From Doryteuthis pealeii (Eukaryota; Mollusca; Cephalopoda; Myopsida; Loliginidae), in the NCBI GenBank assembly GCA_023376005.1, contig CM042145.1, forward strand, positions 57,367,496-57,431,495: a stretch of 64,000 nt of DNA. Reading direction: 5' to 3'. Of this stretch, positions 35,498 to 50,700 are shown piece by piece. Position 1 is the first letter of the stretch. Every line of letters starts with the position of its first letter. Position numbers and translations under genes: made by a program. A model generated the notes under the pieces. It saw only the letters and a program-made list of their open reading frames with translations, was not told the DNA's origin and did no database searches.

Positions 35498-38400
35498 GTG
35501 TGTGGGTAATTCCATGTCATATCATCAGAGCCATGTCACCCACCCCCTTCAATTTTTCTGAAATTTTGTACAGGTGTAGACTAGGTTAAAGTTAGACAAT
35601 CCCCCAAATTTGAGCTTCCAATTCGAAAAATTTGCTGAGTTATGTCGATTTTAAACTCGAAAAAATTGAGGGGGTGGGCAAGAAAAATGCAACATTTTGT
35701 AATCTATTATTGTCCATAAAATCTGTTCTAGAGCTTCCCTACTCCTAAAAATTGGTTTCTAGAAGTTTTTAGGGCTGAGGAATCCAAAAATGTTATCAAA
35801 ATAGGCATAAATTTAACCCTTTTCACGTTATTAATGATTCCTGATTTTTTCAATGCAAGGTCAGTAAGTGAAAAAAATCACAATGTGGCACTACATATTT
35901 TTATTTTCCTTTTAAATTATCATTATTTGTACCAAAAAAATGGAGTTTTTTTTTCAATTTCAGTTGATTTAATGGTGCAAAAATGAAAACATTGTTTTTC
36001 AATCATAATTTTCATTATTTCCGTAAGCTGAAAAATGTTTTTTTAAATCATCAGGAGTTTGTTTAATGTTTCGTCTTTCAAATGAAATTTTTTTTTCAAG
36101 ATAATACTAATTTTTACGCAAGTTTCATTGTGTTAAATATGGGGGGGAGGGGGGATTTCACATGGAAAATTGGTGGTAGCTAGGATATTGTTATAATTTT
36201 TGTTACCTTCCAATTTTCAATTCTTTGTATATTGACAGAATTTTGCAGGCAATATGATTGATACATTGGAAATATACTGTTTGTACATTATTTTAAAGGG
36301 CCGGGTTAGCTCAGTCAGTAGAGCATTTGGCTAGAAACCTAGTTCGATACCGGTCCTTGCCAACTCAGCGTATGAGTAGCACAGGGATCTGTGCGGTGAT
36401 GGTAGGTGTGGCATTCCACCTCAGATGCTAAAATAATCTCCTTGGTCTAGCGCTAGTGAAAAGGGGATAGACTCCTTTGCTGTATGGCTCATACCGACAT
36501 TAAGCCACCCCGACGACTTTACTTACTTACATTATTTTAAATATATCCAACCACCAACATAATCCTGATAATTTCTATTGAACTCTGACAGTTATTTTGC
36601 TCCATATGGTGCTTATTCTATGGCTGTACGTAAAAGTGCCAAATCTTAACTGATGTTGTAACTTCGCTTGTGAGCAAAAACCAAACTCCATTTTTGGTAC
36701 AAATAATGTTCAATATATGTAGAATAATAATTTAAAGGAAAAGAAAAATTATACGTAGTGCCACATTGTGATTTTTTTCACTTGCATTGAAAAAATCAGA
36801 AATCATTAATAACGTGAAAAGGGTTAAATTTATGCCTATTTTGATAACATTTTTGGATTCCTCAGCCCTAAAAACTTCTAGAAACCAATTTTTAGGAGTA
36901 GGGAAGCTCTAGAACAGATTTTATAGACAATAATAGATTACAAAATGTCGCCATTTTTCTTGCCCCCTCAATTTTGTCGAGTTTAAAATCGACATAAATC
37001 AGCTCAAATTTGGGGGATTGTCTAACTTTAACCTAGTCTACGCTGTACAAAATTTCAGAAAAATTGAAGGGGGTGGGTGACAATATTATTTTTTCCTGAT
37101 GATTTGACATGGAATTACCCATATATATATAGTCCCCCAGGCATAGTATAGAGTTACTAAATGGACAATAAGAAAGTTAATCTAACATGTCTTTTAATCT
37201 ATCGACTCTTTTCAACAGTTAAGTCTTGTAAGAGGTGCGAATGAATTAAATTTCTCTTCTTAAAGGCTAGAGTGTCCAATTTTCCCTATCCTTCTAAATG
37301 TTTTTAATGGAGTATTTTTCAAAGTAATTTGCCTGTATCAGGTCTAGTTGTTCTGTTTTAGAGGATAGTAGGTTGATTAACTCAAGCCTTTCTTGAGAGG
37401 TTAAGTCTCTTAACTTTTTAAGAATGAGGTTAGTAAAGAAGTTTCTTACCAAAGAGATTCTGAAGAGCAGCTGGTTTCCTTTTCCAAGTGACACATATCA
37501 AATAAACTGGAATTCCACTGGCAATAATTAAACAGCCAATACCTGAAAAATAATGGAAAGACAAAATAAATAATTAACTAATCTTTTTTTGTGCTCAAAC
37601 AATATCTGCAAGGTCAGAGTATTGTGTGCCTCAGGAAATGTAATTTATTGCAGATTGAAAACAGACAGTAGTCGTAAATCAGGGTTTATATTTTCTACTA
37701 CATAAAAAGTATTTTCTGTTACATGGAATTTGTATTTACAGTGATGCTGATAGCTTTGATTTAGTGCATCTGGGGACACACATATCTGCTTTGAATGTGT
37801 CCCCGGAAAATTTAATGGGTCCCAACTAATATTTCTTAATAAATTGAAGGGTTTTTATTTATGATCTGGGGAAACAATTGAAGCTGTCTAACTCCTACCT
37901 TATAACCTATCCTATGCAATTAATTTCTAAGAATCTATTGAAATGTATTCACAGTTAGCTTGAAATGGTGAGGGAAGAAAAAAGAAAAAAAACTGGGATG
38001 TATCAATATGATTTTACTGTGTCCTTTTAGATTTTTATGCATCAGGGATGCAGGACATGTACCTATCACCATCTCTGTGTTTATGTGGGACTAAAATTGT
38101 TTTGACACCAAAAATGAGCCACAAGGAAGAAAAGGTTGGGAAACATTGTTCTAGGCTCCATTGATGTATAAAATAGAAATCAGGAATTCTTGATCATTTG
38201 ATGCTACAGTAATTCTGACCGACCGTGTCAGACTGATTTTCAGCCTGTTCACGGACTGCTTGGCAAAATCTCAGAGGAATACATTTACATTAAAAAAAAA
38301 TAGGGCTTTGAAATTCTCCACACTATCACCAAGCCTGGCACAAAATAAACAAAACTTAATCTGTGAATTATCACAAGATATAGAAGGTCAACAGGGTAGC

Positions 38401-41400
38401 CGGGTTGGTTCATCTCTTTCCAACAGCATTCCCTGTCTATGATTTTGTTCACCTTACAATCTTCCTATGTGGTCTGCTATGTCTTAGGTTATGACTTGTT
38501 TCATATTCTATGAGTCTGGCTAGTTTTAAATCAGTAATAAGTAGGCTTGGCAATATCCATAAACTCCCATCTGCAGACATTAGGTGCCCCCCAATGTATA
38601 AACATAATGAACAATAGAGTGCTGATTACCACACCTATGGTCAGCTTAATTTGTATCATTCCTTCAATCAGAATATATCAATGCACACAAGGCATAAATG
38701 ACAACATTCTTTAAGTTTTCATTGGCTGTTTTGTTTTTAATAACAAACTCAATATTTTCTAATCTTCTTACCCAGAATTAAATAATCAAATTTTTTTCCT
38801 AACAATTAAGAAACAGTCTTTGTTCATTTAAAAAAAAAAAAAGATTAGTAAAATATTACAATGTTCAACAATTATCGGGTGACTTGGCCCAGGATTGAAC
38901 CTACAAAACCTTTGCTAAACAACTACTAAATAATTCATGATTTAGTATTTAGATAACATAATACTAAAGAGCAAAAGGGTTTATTTTATACAGTGAATAT
39001 GGCCTTTAAAATGGATAAATAGTTGCTGACTTACCAGTTTCTACTGGTTTTGCATATAAAGGTAAAATAACAAGGAAGATTGATCCAATTGTATAAAGGA
39101 TTGGCCAAATTAGATGAACCTGAAAAGAGAAAATGAGTATGAAATAGTATAAAGAAAAACTTTTTTTAAAAAATTGAAATTATTCATTAAACTTTACAGC
39201 ATTGAAACTCTATAGCCAAAAATATGAATATGTAGCAGTCCAAAAATAAGTATACTTCTTATGCAATTTTAATTAGGATTACAATGTTTCAATGCTGTAG
39301 AGTTTGGTGATAATTATCAGTATCTTTGGTTTAGAAGAAAATTAACTTTTTATAAAAAAAATTGCTTGTGGTGTACTTATTTATGGGCAAATATGTGTAT
39401 GTAAGTAATCACAAAGGTAAGGTCACCAATATTTTTAGAAATCACAGAAATGTTTATTGATTATTGTCAATGATGTTTATATCATTTTAAAGTTTTGATC
39501 AATGCATTTTTGTAAGCATTGTGGCAGTTTTTTTTATGCCCATGTCATTGAGGAAGTGTTGAATCTTGTTGTCGTTGCAAACTCTCTACACTACTTCTGG
39601 ACGTTTTTGATATCCATGCATGACTCACCATACACTTTTGTTAATTAATCCTTTTGTGTTCTAAAACCAAATAACTAAGCAAACTTCACACTTGGCGGTA
39701 ATGTCAATGTGTAGCTCCATCAGAAATGATGGCCAAGCCAAGACTGAGCATTGCAGAGAGATGTGTGCAATATCTGCATGAACAGTATCCCTGTATCTGC
39801 ATTGCTTTGGAGACCTTACTTTTGGGATTAACTTTGAATGTAGTTCAAGTTAAGATGTTTTTAAACTGGTACCAAAAGGCATATCAACCTTCATAGGTTA
39901 TTTAATTCTAAAGCCATCTTAGTAGAAGAACAGTAGTGGTACTTTTAAAACCATAGATGGGGGATAAGGGGTTTCATGCCTTTCCCAAGAGTATTAGTCC
40001 AAAGTGAACGTAATAGCACAATCAGAGTTTGAACTCACTACTCACAGTCTGGCACTATAGCCACTACGCCATGGTGATTCCCCTTAGTTTATTCATTTAC
40101 ATCAGGGGTCATCAAACTACGACCTGTAGATGCATTTTATTAGGCCCGCTAGTGTTGTGTATTTGATAATGTTTTGAAAATAAATATGTTGTTTAAATTT
40201 TTTTTTGTGCATCTTACGCCACTCATCTATGAATACATGGAAAGATAAATTTTGTTTTACATCTTTTTCTCAGAACTTTCATTCTGGCTAGCAAGTAGTG
40301 AACACAATAATAATGTGGCTTGCACTCGTTATTTTTTCAATTATCTAGCCCACTGTAAAAAAAAGTTTGATCCCTGAATTATATGATGAGTAAAAAGCAG
40401 CTATATAAACACAAAATCCTTTTTAATAAGGCCATGAAAGTATAAGTGAATTAACAACAGAAAAAAGAGAAAGGAAGAAAGTCAAAATATTTCACCTTAA
40501 TTGGCCTTTTCATATTTGGTCTTGTATATCTAAAGTAGAGAAGTGAGATGATAGAAAGACCAATCGCCAACCAGTTGACGAAGGATACATAATTGATGAG
40601 GGCGTACATATCGGATGATACAAGATAGAACAACGACAATACTCCCTGAAAAAGAAAAAAAAAAAAAGAAAATGTATCATTTAGACAAGAGAGTTTAGAA
40701 GAGAAATAAAATATAAAAAGTAATTTAATTGATTATATCTCACATCTTATTTCTTTCTTTGATTCTGTTGGGATATTTTATTCATAACAAAGAAAATTTA
40801 AATTTTTTAAGGGGTGAAAAATTATTTTGAAGGAGTCAAATCTTATCAAACAATAAATTTGTTTTTGAAATGATTTAGTTTTTTTTTTAGTTTTTTTTTT
40901 TTAAATATACACTGTATATATTTTTATGCATCAGTGAAGTAGAACGCATACCTATCAGCATCTCTGTATGTATGTAGTATATATATATATATATATATAT
41001 ATATACTAGAAATGACGTGATCTGTTGGGTCACCCATTGAGCTCAGATTATTTTGTTAAAAATCACAAAGTAATTTATTTTGAATACATTTTAAACTATT
41101 TTCAGTCAATTTTGCACAAATTTATTGTAAACATGACTGTCAATGCTGTCTAAGATGACATAAAATCTGTATTTTACAAAATAAATTTACCCCCAACCCC
41201 GATTGAAAAAAAAAATTACCAAAAATCAGGGAATTTTCCAATTTTAATGAAATTTTCAGTGTTGATTTATCAATAAATGAATTTTATAATGCATCAGTTA
41301 TTTTATTTCAAAACTTTCTGACTTAATTAGGTATTTCTGCTATAGTAAATTAATATTTAGAATTCATTTATAATATGAAACGACTAATTTTAAGTTTCAA

Positions 41401-44400
41401 ATTTCCTATTTTTAGATTCTAAAAACAAATATCTATTTAATAACTACATTAGTTTATTATTGTTATCTAATAATTCTTTTAGAAACACTATATTGAAAAT
41501 TTACGACCCCCTCCTTTTAAACAGAAAAAATATCGATATATATTTTTTCTATCATTAGATAATAGTCAATTAAACCCCAAAAAGTTTTTTTTTTTTTTTT
41601 TTTTTTAAATCTACAAAAATTATTTTTTTTAGTTTTTATTTTACATTTAATTTTTCGATATTTATTTTCTACCAGGATATCTCCCTTAATTTTCTTCCCT
41701 TTTATGTACACCTTCTATATTTTGTCTTTTTACTTATACTGTAATTAGTTTCAATTTTACATAACCCCCACCGGTATTTTGTGCCCCCACCAAAAAACAT
41801 GGGGGGAGGGTTAAAGTTAAGTGACCTGAAAAAAATCTGAAAGTTTTGAAATAAAATAATGAATGAATTTTATAATGCATAATTTGATAAATCAACACTG
41901 AAAATTTCATTAAAATCAGATAATTCCCTGATTTTTGGTATTTTTTTTTTCAATCGGTGCGGGGTGGGGGTAAATTTATTTTGCTAAATATGGATTTTAC
42001 GGCAACTTTGCCAGTGCCTGATATTTTTCATTTAAAAGAATTTTTTGTATCTTTATCCTTCACAAAATATGAATATAAAATAAACTTTTGTGTTAAATCT
42101 GTGTTGTTATTTTAACATTACTTGCATTCAAATGAAGAATATTTACAGGACTGGTAAAATAAACATAAAATTAGGTTTGTGTTAATAACACTCTTCCTAA
42201 ATTTTTACTCACAATTATTGACCCTATAAGTTTTAAAAATTAATAATTAAAGTAATTTTTTTTAATCTATTTTAAAACATCACATCAATTTTATTTATTT
42301 TTTCACAGCCAAAAAAACAATTTTAAATCTTTACATTTTTTTTTTAAATCAAACATTTAATGTTGAAAAATATATTTTAAGAACATGTTTAATTGAAATC
42401 ATACATTGCAATACTAAACCAACAACTGAGACTAATGTGTCTACCATTGGATTCAATAATTAATTTCAATAGTCAATTAAATGTATAGTAATTTGGTTTT
42501 TTGTTGTTGTTTTCTTTTTAAGTAATACGTAATTAAAAACAACCTTAATCCTCAAACCCCTAAACCGTAACCTAATTCACAAAAAAGTTCATTCATACAC
42601 TAGTTAAAATGTTAAAGGGTAAGCACATCAACACTGCAAAAATAAGTTTCCGTTTTAATTTTGATGATGATTTGCAAGTTTAACCCACAAATCTTGATTT
42701 TATAACAAATAAAATAAGCTGATTTGAATTATTTCGCAGCTTAAATTATTTTAATTTTTCGGAAAAGGGAAACAAAGACAATTTATCTACTTATCAAATA
42801 AGTTGATTGATTCTGATTTAGTAATGAAAAACTTGTACCATTTTAGATCTAAGATAGATAAATTACCAAAAATCAAGAAATTATCCAATTTGAATGAGAT
42901 TTTTAGCACGTTATTTAGCAATGTATTCTTTTAGTTTGTTTTAGTTAAAAGCTTGAAGAAAACGTTCACTTAAATGGTGGGGGTAGTCAACATTTGCTCA
43001 TTTGAATAAAATTCCATAATATTCAAATATGTAACTACTTTTTTTTTTTACCCAAAATGAAATATTTTTAGAATTTACTACAGTCTATGGTATAGTGTTC
43101 GGCTGAGAGCCTCATGGTTCCTGGTTCGATACTGGCCCTCGCCAACTCAGTGTATGAGTAGCACAGGGATCTAGATTTTTTAATTACTAATTTTAAGTGA
43201 CCTGAAAAAAAACCGGTAAGTTTTGAAATAAAATAACTGATGCATTTTATGTATTTTATAAAATAAGGATTTTGTGGCAAATTTGACAGTCCCTAAGCAA
43301 GTAGGTTTTTATATTTTACCAAAACCAGCTAAATAGTATCTTCCTAAATATTTTACTAACAAATATTTGATGTGCTTACCCCTTTGACTTAAGAGTTAAT
43401 TACTAATTTTTTAAATTTATTAACATCCGGTTGAGAATTTTTAAGCCCAGTGCCTTATTCCTATAAGGATTTATCAAAAAATGGCTAAAAATGGTGTTTT
43501 CATTTAAAGTTACCTGTTATTTCCCTAAAATCAAAGATTTCTAAATATGTTTAATATTACATTTAAACAAAGGCTATCATTTGGGGCAGATTAGGAAAAT
43601 GAATGTGACTTCCGGCCGGGTGGAATGAGGCGGTATAGGATGTTAATTAATTTAAGAAATCTATTTTAAAGCATGATATTCAATTTTACTTGAGCGTAAA
43701 AAGAACTTTAGTTTTGTTTTAATAAAACAAAACTAAAGTTATTCCCTGTAGCCTATAAATAGAGAAAGGGAAGGGTATTCTCTCTCTGGCTGCTGCTTTT
43801 GATAAGATTATTACGTGTAGTGACTTGTGTCTCTGTTAATCACTATCCCATCTTCCCTTCACTGGCATATAGAGAGGAAAAGAGAGTTATGCAGAATGTA
43901 AAGACGGAGACAGGTCAGTTTTTGACTTAATTGCAAATTAGAACCAATTAATTTAGGTATCAAAAATTGAAAATGTCAGCTTTAGTATAATAATAGAAGA
44001 TAGATATATTCATAAAATATTTCAATCCTTTTAAAAGCAGAGTATTTCTTCCTTTCTTCTGTATCAAATTATAATAAACTAGTTGAAAATTTGATATGTG
44101 ATCTTTTTGTTTTGAAATTGATTTATTTGTAAAACAATAACAATAAATAGAAAGACAGATTGAAAAGATAAGTATGAACTGTCAAAATTACTTTTTTTTT
44201 TATTTGGTTATTTTTAAGAAGTATTAACCAAGAAAATATGTACATTAAACATCACTGTCATAAAAGACTTTACAGTTATGTAGATGCCATCACACTCAGC
44301 ATAGTAGTATACTTCCACATTAGTGACACAATTATGCAGAACCTTTGCAGGATTTGCAGTTATGCAGACCCCCTGCAGGATCACTACAGTTATATAGACT

Positions 44401-47400
44401 CTACATTATCAGTCAATTCATTGAAAAAGAAAGTTGAAATACCCTGAGGGGTGCAATCAGGGTAAAGTTTATCATTGTAGGAAATGGGTCCAGTGATCCA
44501 AGTTTAAATCCTGGACAAGGTTGTTGGCATTTCAATTGGTGTTAATGCCCCTGGGAAAGGTATGAATCCATCACTTCTTTCTCCAGATTTGGGTAAATAA
44601 TAGGACAGATTGGGTTCTCTAGACACAGTATGGTAACTAGTCTAAAACGAAACCCTTGAATTAAACCCCCACAAGAAAAACTTTGCATTTGGGAGTGCAT
44701 GTTAAGAAGCTCTTTTAGCCTGTAAAAAATCTCTATATGAGGGACAGACGGTGCTAAATTTGTATTATTTGGATTTTCAAACTATCTTCCTCATTTTTAA
44801 TTACGAGAAAATTGCTTACTCAAATTTTGGGTGTATATAGCATAAGAATATTGTGACATACAGCTAGGACATAGTTTTTGTTACAGACAATCTCCATTAT
44901 TAATAGATATACACAACACTTCAGCCAATGTGCTCTCTAGCCTTCTTCAGGTGTTTTTGTTGAAGAAACTTCAACTGAACCTTTTATTCAATCCATGTGA
45001 GTAGAGATCCTAATTTTGTTAACCATGACCAGGTACAAGTGTTAAGCTATGTTAAGTATTCTATGTTATATTATTATCATTTTACATTAGAAAATATTGT
45101 ACATACAATCAAGTAGAACAACAATAGATATAAAAGAATGAATTTAGCCATTAAGTTTTTTAAAGAGAGACAATGTTGAACTTTTGAGTTCATTAATAAA
45201 TAAATTCAGGCAACTACTACTACTAGTGTAAAGACAACAGCAGTAGTACCAGCAACAAAGCAGTCATCAGAAAATGACACTAATATACAATAATTATAAT
45301 ATTAGAATGTAAACATTTAAAGAAATACCACGTTGCAAAAAGAGAAAGAAAGAAAAGAATCAGGTCATGATAACCTAACATCTACTTTTAAAATATCATT
45401 GAGAGGTTTAAGATTTTAACATTGATCAATAATATGACCAACAATCAGTGTGATGTTCTTAAAAGCAAGATTTATTGATAAAACTATTTACTTACCATGA
45501 ACAACACAGCAGGCATTGGAGTATAGTTATTGACAGAAACAAAACTCATCATCTGGGGCATGTGACCTTCTCGGCCTCCAACAAAGAATAACCTGGAAAA
45601 AAATTGTTTTTTGTTTTAACAGGAAAAATAGAAATTATTTACATTATGTTTGTATGTATGTATCCCCCACCGCACCTGAGATCAATTTCTTAAGTAGAGT
45701 TTAACAGGTTTGAATTCAGTTTTTTATCCTTCTCCCAGACTGGGTACCATACCAAGGTTAAAGAGCTCAGTCTTACCTACAATTTACCCATAGCTGGAGG
45801 TAGAATAGGTTAATACATAGTTTTCCCAAGGATATTAGCACTATGTGAAATGCAAACAGCTTTGTCCAGGATTTGAACTTGGATCACTGTGTCCATTACA
45901 CCACGAGCGCAGGTTCATATGTATATAACCAGATTTCAGTTTAAACCTATAAGTCCAACAATTCAGGCTGAGCATTACTTTACTATACACTGTAAGCCTG
46001 ATATTTTGGGCTTGGAGTGATCACATATTGGTTGGTTGGATTATTTTATGCTGAAGAATTTTTTGTTTTATTCATTCTTTGTTGGGTCTTCAAAATTTTT
46101 TAAACATTAAAAAAAAATTCTTTTTGATCTATTTAACCATAGATGGGACCCTAACAGGTACTACCATTCAGGATCAAAGTGGATCAGGGAATAATGGCAA
46201 TAAAGGAGTACTCCGCATTCCCCAGATTTCCAGAACTGAAACTTCACCACTAGATGCAGTTTAACATCAATACCCAGGACAGATTTTCTGATATAAACAA
46301 AGATGGTAAGATGAGGTGAAACTTTAGCTTTTCATTACAACAGCTAAGGTAAAAAGGTATCTAAAGGCCAAGGTGCTAAAATAATAGGGCAGACAGACCA
46401 TTTGGTTGACAAACAATTTAGAATAAATATAATTCAGACCAGCACTACTTAAAATGCTGCTACACAAGTCAATCAACTGATGAGTTTCTAGTTTTACATT
46501 ATCATAATATATAACATGTAAAAATGAAAATGCATAAAATATTATTTCTCTGAATTTTTTAGATGAGGCTTGATAATTAGTATTATTTGGATTATTCAGA
46601 TTATTATCCCCATCTTTATTGTTACAACAGGAAGGTTCTTTAGTTCGAAAAGAAGGCTCCGATAAGAAATACCTGAAGAAGACCAGAGGGCACATCGGCC
46701 GAAACATTGTACAGATAATAATAAAGATGAGGACAATAGTCTGATTAATCCAAATAATACTAATTTCTGTATTGTTTAACATAATTATTTTCCCATTGCA
46801 GTGATATAATATGGCAGATAGAAATACTTGGAAAATTAATCATATATCAAATAATAATAATAATAATATGGCCCAAATACTGTACAAGATGATGGCACAT
46901 TAGAAAAATATACTACTGGTATTCTACATCAGATGGTTTGAAAAGCACTGGTTAGACTATATATAGTAAAAAAAGGAAAACCTGCGTCAGTATCATCCAA
47001 CCAGCAAAGGAATCTATTCCCTTCTCATTTGCGCTGGACTAGAGAGATTGTTTTTGCTCATGTGAAGTGCCACACTTACTGTCAGCTCTCAGATGCTTTA
47101 CTGTACAGAACAAATTACCCAAGCTGTGCTACTCATACACTGAGCTGGTGAGGACCGGTATCAACCCCATAACCTTGCAATTCCTATGCAACCTCCCTAC
47201 TTGCCCGATCTGGCTCCATATGATTTTTTTCCTCTTCCCCAAGCTAAAGTGGGGTCATCAAGGGTACCCGTTTTGAGGATATTCACAACATCAAAAAGGC
47301 TATGATGACAGCTACGGATAATCCCAGAAGAATTTTTCCAGTAGTGCATGCAAGCGTGATAGGGAAAGTGCATTAGAGTCCAAGGGGATTATTTTGAAGG

Positions 47401-47723
47401 GGATAACCTGTAGTTTGGATTTGAAATAAATTCTTCAAATTGTAATTGTTAGTGTACCAATTAAATAGTAATGTGCCAGTGTTGGTGCCAATGCATTTAC
47501 CAATCAGACATTTTGTACTAACCATCTGTAGGACAATAGAGGTTAATTTACCTTGATGAAGTAAAAAGAATGCCATTTACACCTCCAAATGTAGAGAGTG
47601 ACACAAAAATCGGCATGATCCACCACAGAATTCCATACAGTCTTTTTGAGAACATCTGCAAAATAAATTGGAAATATAAGTATCAATATATTTCTCTTCA
47701 GGAAAATATCAAAATTTTCATAG

Positions 47724-47766
<43 letters not shown>

Positions 47767-50700
47767 GTGAGAAAAATGGAAATGAATCTGACAGACGTGA
47801 GAAAAATGGAAATGAATCTGACAGTATGTGAAAAAGTAATAAGTCAAAGTGAAAAATAAGAAATGTAAGGATGATTTATTGATATTTGAAAAATATTCTA
47901 TAAAAGTTTAATGTTTTGATGAATATGTACATGTCAAACATATATCTAAATTAATCTTCTTCAGGACAAAATAAATATTGACTGTTGATGTCAGTTTTTA
48001 TTTAATAACAAATTAAACAAAACCTAACAACAGTCAATATTTGTTTTGTCAAAGTTCTTGTTCATCATAAGTGGCCATACAGCTATTTTTTTGTGGGGTG
48101 CTGATTCCAGGATTTGTTCAAGGCAGCACACTGCATCTTTGTATAATTTCCATCTAGCTTTTTTTCCCAATCATTAATGTCCAAGTGGTGCAACCATACA
48201 GTAGCACTGACACAGCTACAACTTGGAAGAATTCATTCTTTATCTTATCAGAGAGATCAAATTATACAACAATCAAGTGGACTAACAAAATGGGAAATCC
48301 AATGGGTTCATGAATAATTTAAAGTAAATAAAATCATTGGTGAGGCCTAAAGTCGATATGAACCAGACAGCGAGAAAGTGTATCCCCTTTTCATTTGCAG
48401 CAGACCAAGGAGATTGTTTTTTAGTGTCTGAGGTTGAGCACCACACCTACCATCAGCTCCTCACTTTATTGCACAGATCCCTGTGCTACTCATATGCTGA
48501 ATTGGCAAGGACCGGTATCGAACCAGGAACCTTACGATTCCTTGTCAAGTGCCTTACTGACTGAGCTAACTGAATTCTATTATAAAAAAATAAAAAACAT
48601 ATCTGAATCACCTAGGTCTTATCAGAAGAAAAATGATTTGCGAGAAGAAAAAAGATTTGGAGAAAAAAAAAGGATTTTTTTTTTTTTTGCAAATATTTTT
48701 TTTGTTTAGCATACACTGCCTTAGTTGAGCAACCAGTCTAGGATAAGGATTCTCTTAAACTAGTTGCACAACTAAGGCTAGAGAGAAGTGGAGCAAGGGT
48801 TTACCTTGAAAGATGGAGATGGAGTTTGTAAGGTAGGTTGATATTGTCTTCAACCTCATTCTTAAACATTTCTCTGTCAAGAGATTATTTTTAGCTCTAA
48901 AAGCAAAGTAATTCAAACAGAGGTCAATATTAATCTGAAGGGTGCATGAAAAATAAGATTATTATTAATCATTTGTCAGCCAAGGTAAAATAATCAATAC
49001 ACCAAATGTTTAAGAGAACAAGGAAAATAACAACTAGCAGAGATACCTGGTGTTGCCCGGGATTTAAAAAGATAAAAATAAATCTCTTATCTATCTATTT
49101 ATTATTATACTAAAGCTGAGATTTTGAGCTTTCAATCCCTAAAGGCTTTTTGGCTGGTGACCTTGATCACACAAAATTTGTCATAAATTATTCCTTAGTT
49201 TTAGGATTACTAAATGTTTGAAAAAAAATTCCAGTTTAATTGGTTTAATTAGTCATAATTTGCAATTAAGTCAAAACCTGACTCATCTCTGTCTGTACAT
49301 TATACATACCCCCCTTTTTTACTCTCTATATGTCAGTGAAGGGGAGTGACATGTAAAAGCAGCAGCCAACTGTCGCCCCCCTCAACACCCTCTTCACTTG
49401 TCTTACATTATACATAACCCCTCTCTATAGGCAACTGAAGAGCAAAACCACTCACAATAAAATTCTAATGTCTATTTCAATTTTAACTAGGTCAATTCGT
49501 TTTTTTTTAAATATAACTGACCCCCCACGTTTGAAAAAAATGTACCAAAACTCAGGGAAATATTTGATTATAATTAAATTTTCAGTGTTGATTTAGCAAT
49601 GAATGAATTTTTATTTTATTTTAAAAATTTCCGATTTTTTTCAAGTTCGGGGTGCAAAATATAGGTGTGTATATATGTGATTGATACTATTTTCTGCATA
49701 AATAAAAAGACTAAAGACAGAAGGTGTGAATAGAAGAAAAAAGTTGTTTTTTTTGGTACTCTTCGCGGAGAACCATCCCGGCCCCCTGCCTCAAAAAATG
49801 CGTGCCAGTGCCTGCTGTAGAAGAAAAAAAAAAAAAAAACACCAGCTACGATTGAAGTCCATAGCTGAAGCGGTATTACTTGAATAAAAAAAACTCTGGT
49901 TAGGGTTTGGGGTTGAGGTTGGTGTTGGTGTTTAGGGTTAGTTTAATGGGAAAATGAATAATCTGTTTTTTCTATCCCAAAAAATACAGAACCCAGACAT
50001 TTTGTAATAAAACTGTTAATTTTAACTAGGGGTGGGGTTAGAGTTTGGGGTTGGGTTTTCGGGAAAAACGCCCTAAGTTGGTTGGTTTTTTTTTTGCAAG
50101 TGACACGGCTTTGTCTACAGACTTCAATCGTAGCTGGTGTTTTTTTTTCAGCAGCCACCGGCTAGCGTTTTTGGAGGCAGGAGACGGGATGGTTCTCCGC
50201 GAAGAGTATCGTTTTTTTTTTTGTTTTTTTTAAGAATCTGCTTGAGTAGTAAATAAGTACCGAAAATCGAAAAATAAAATGAAAATAAAAACTAAAAAAT
50301 AATTTTTGGAGTATTATTTGGGTAATATTTGCGGAGTTCTGTCCTGGAATGGTAGCCAGTGACTGCTGAAAAAAAAAAAAAAAAAAAAAAAAAAACCCAC
50401 CAGCTACGATTGAAGTCCGTAACCAAAGCGGTGTAAAAAAAATAGTTAGGGTTTAGGGCTGGGATTGGGGTTTGGGTGACCAAAAAAAACAGAACCACAA
50501 ATTTTGTAATAAAACTTAATTTTAACTAGGAGTTGGGGTTGGGTTTTCAAGAAAAACGCCCTAAGTTGTTTTTTTCTTTCTTTTTTCAAGTGATAACGCT
50601 TCGGCTACAGACTTCAATCGTAGCTGGTGTTGTTTTTTCAGCAGTCTGCGGCTAGTAGTTTTTGAGGCAGGAGGCCAGGACGGAACTCTGCAAAGATTAC

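Noticed and set aside
46324..46782. 152-residue minus-strand open frame, the longest in the window
   Set aside because: It lies in an SLC7A intron across a Penelope-like terminus fragment (motif G) and has low-complexity Asn runs; no known domain.
49890..49945. Interstitial telomere (TTAGGG words)
   Set aside because: Words are irregular and inside a foldback MITE, not a tandem telomeric array.
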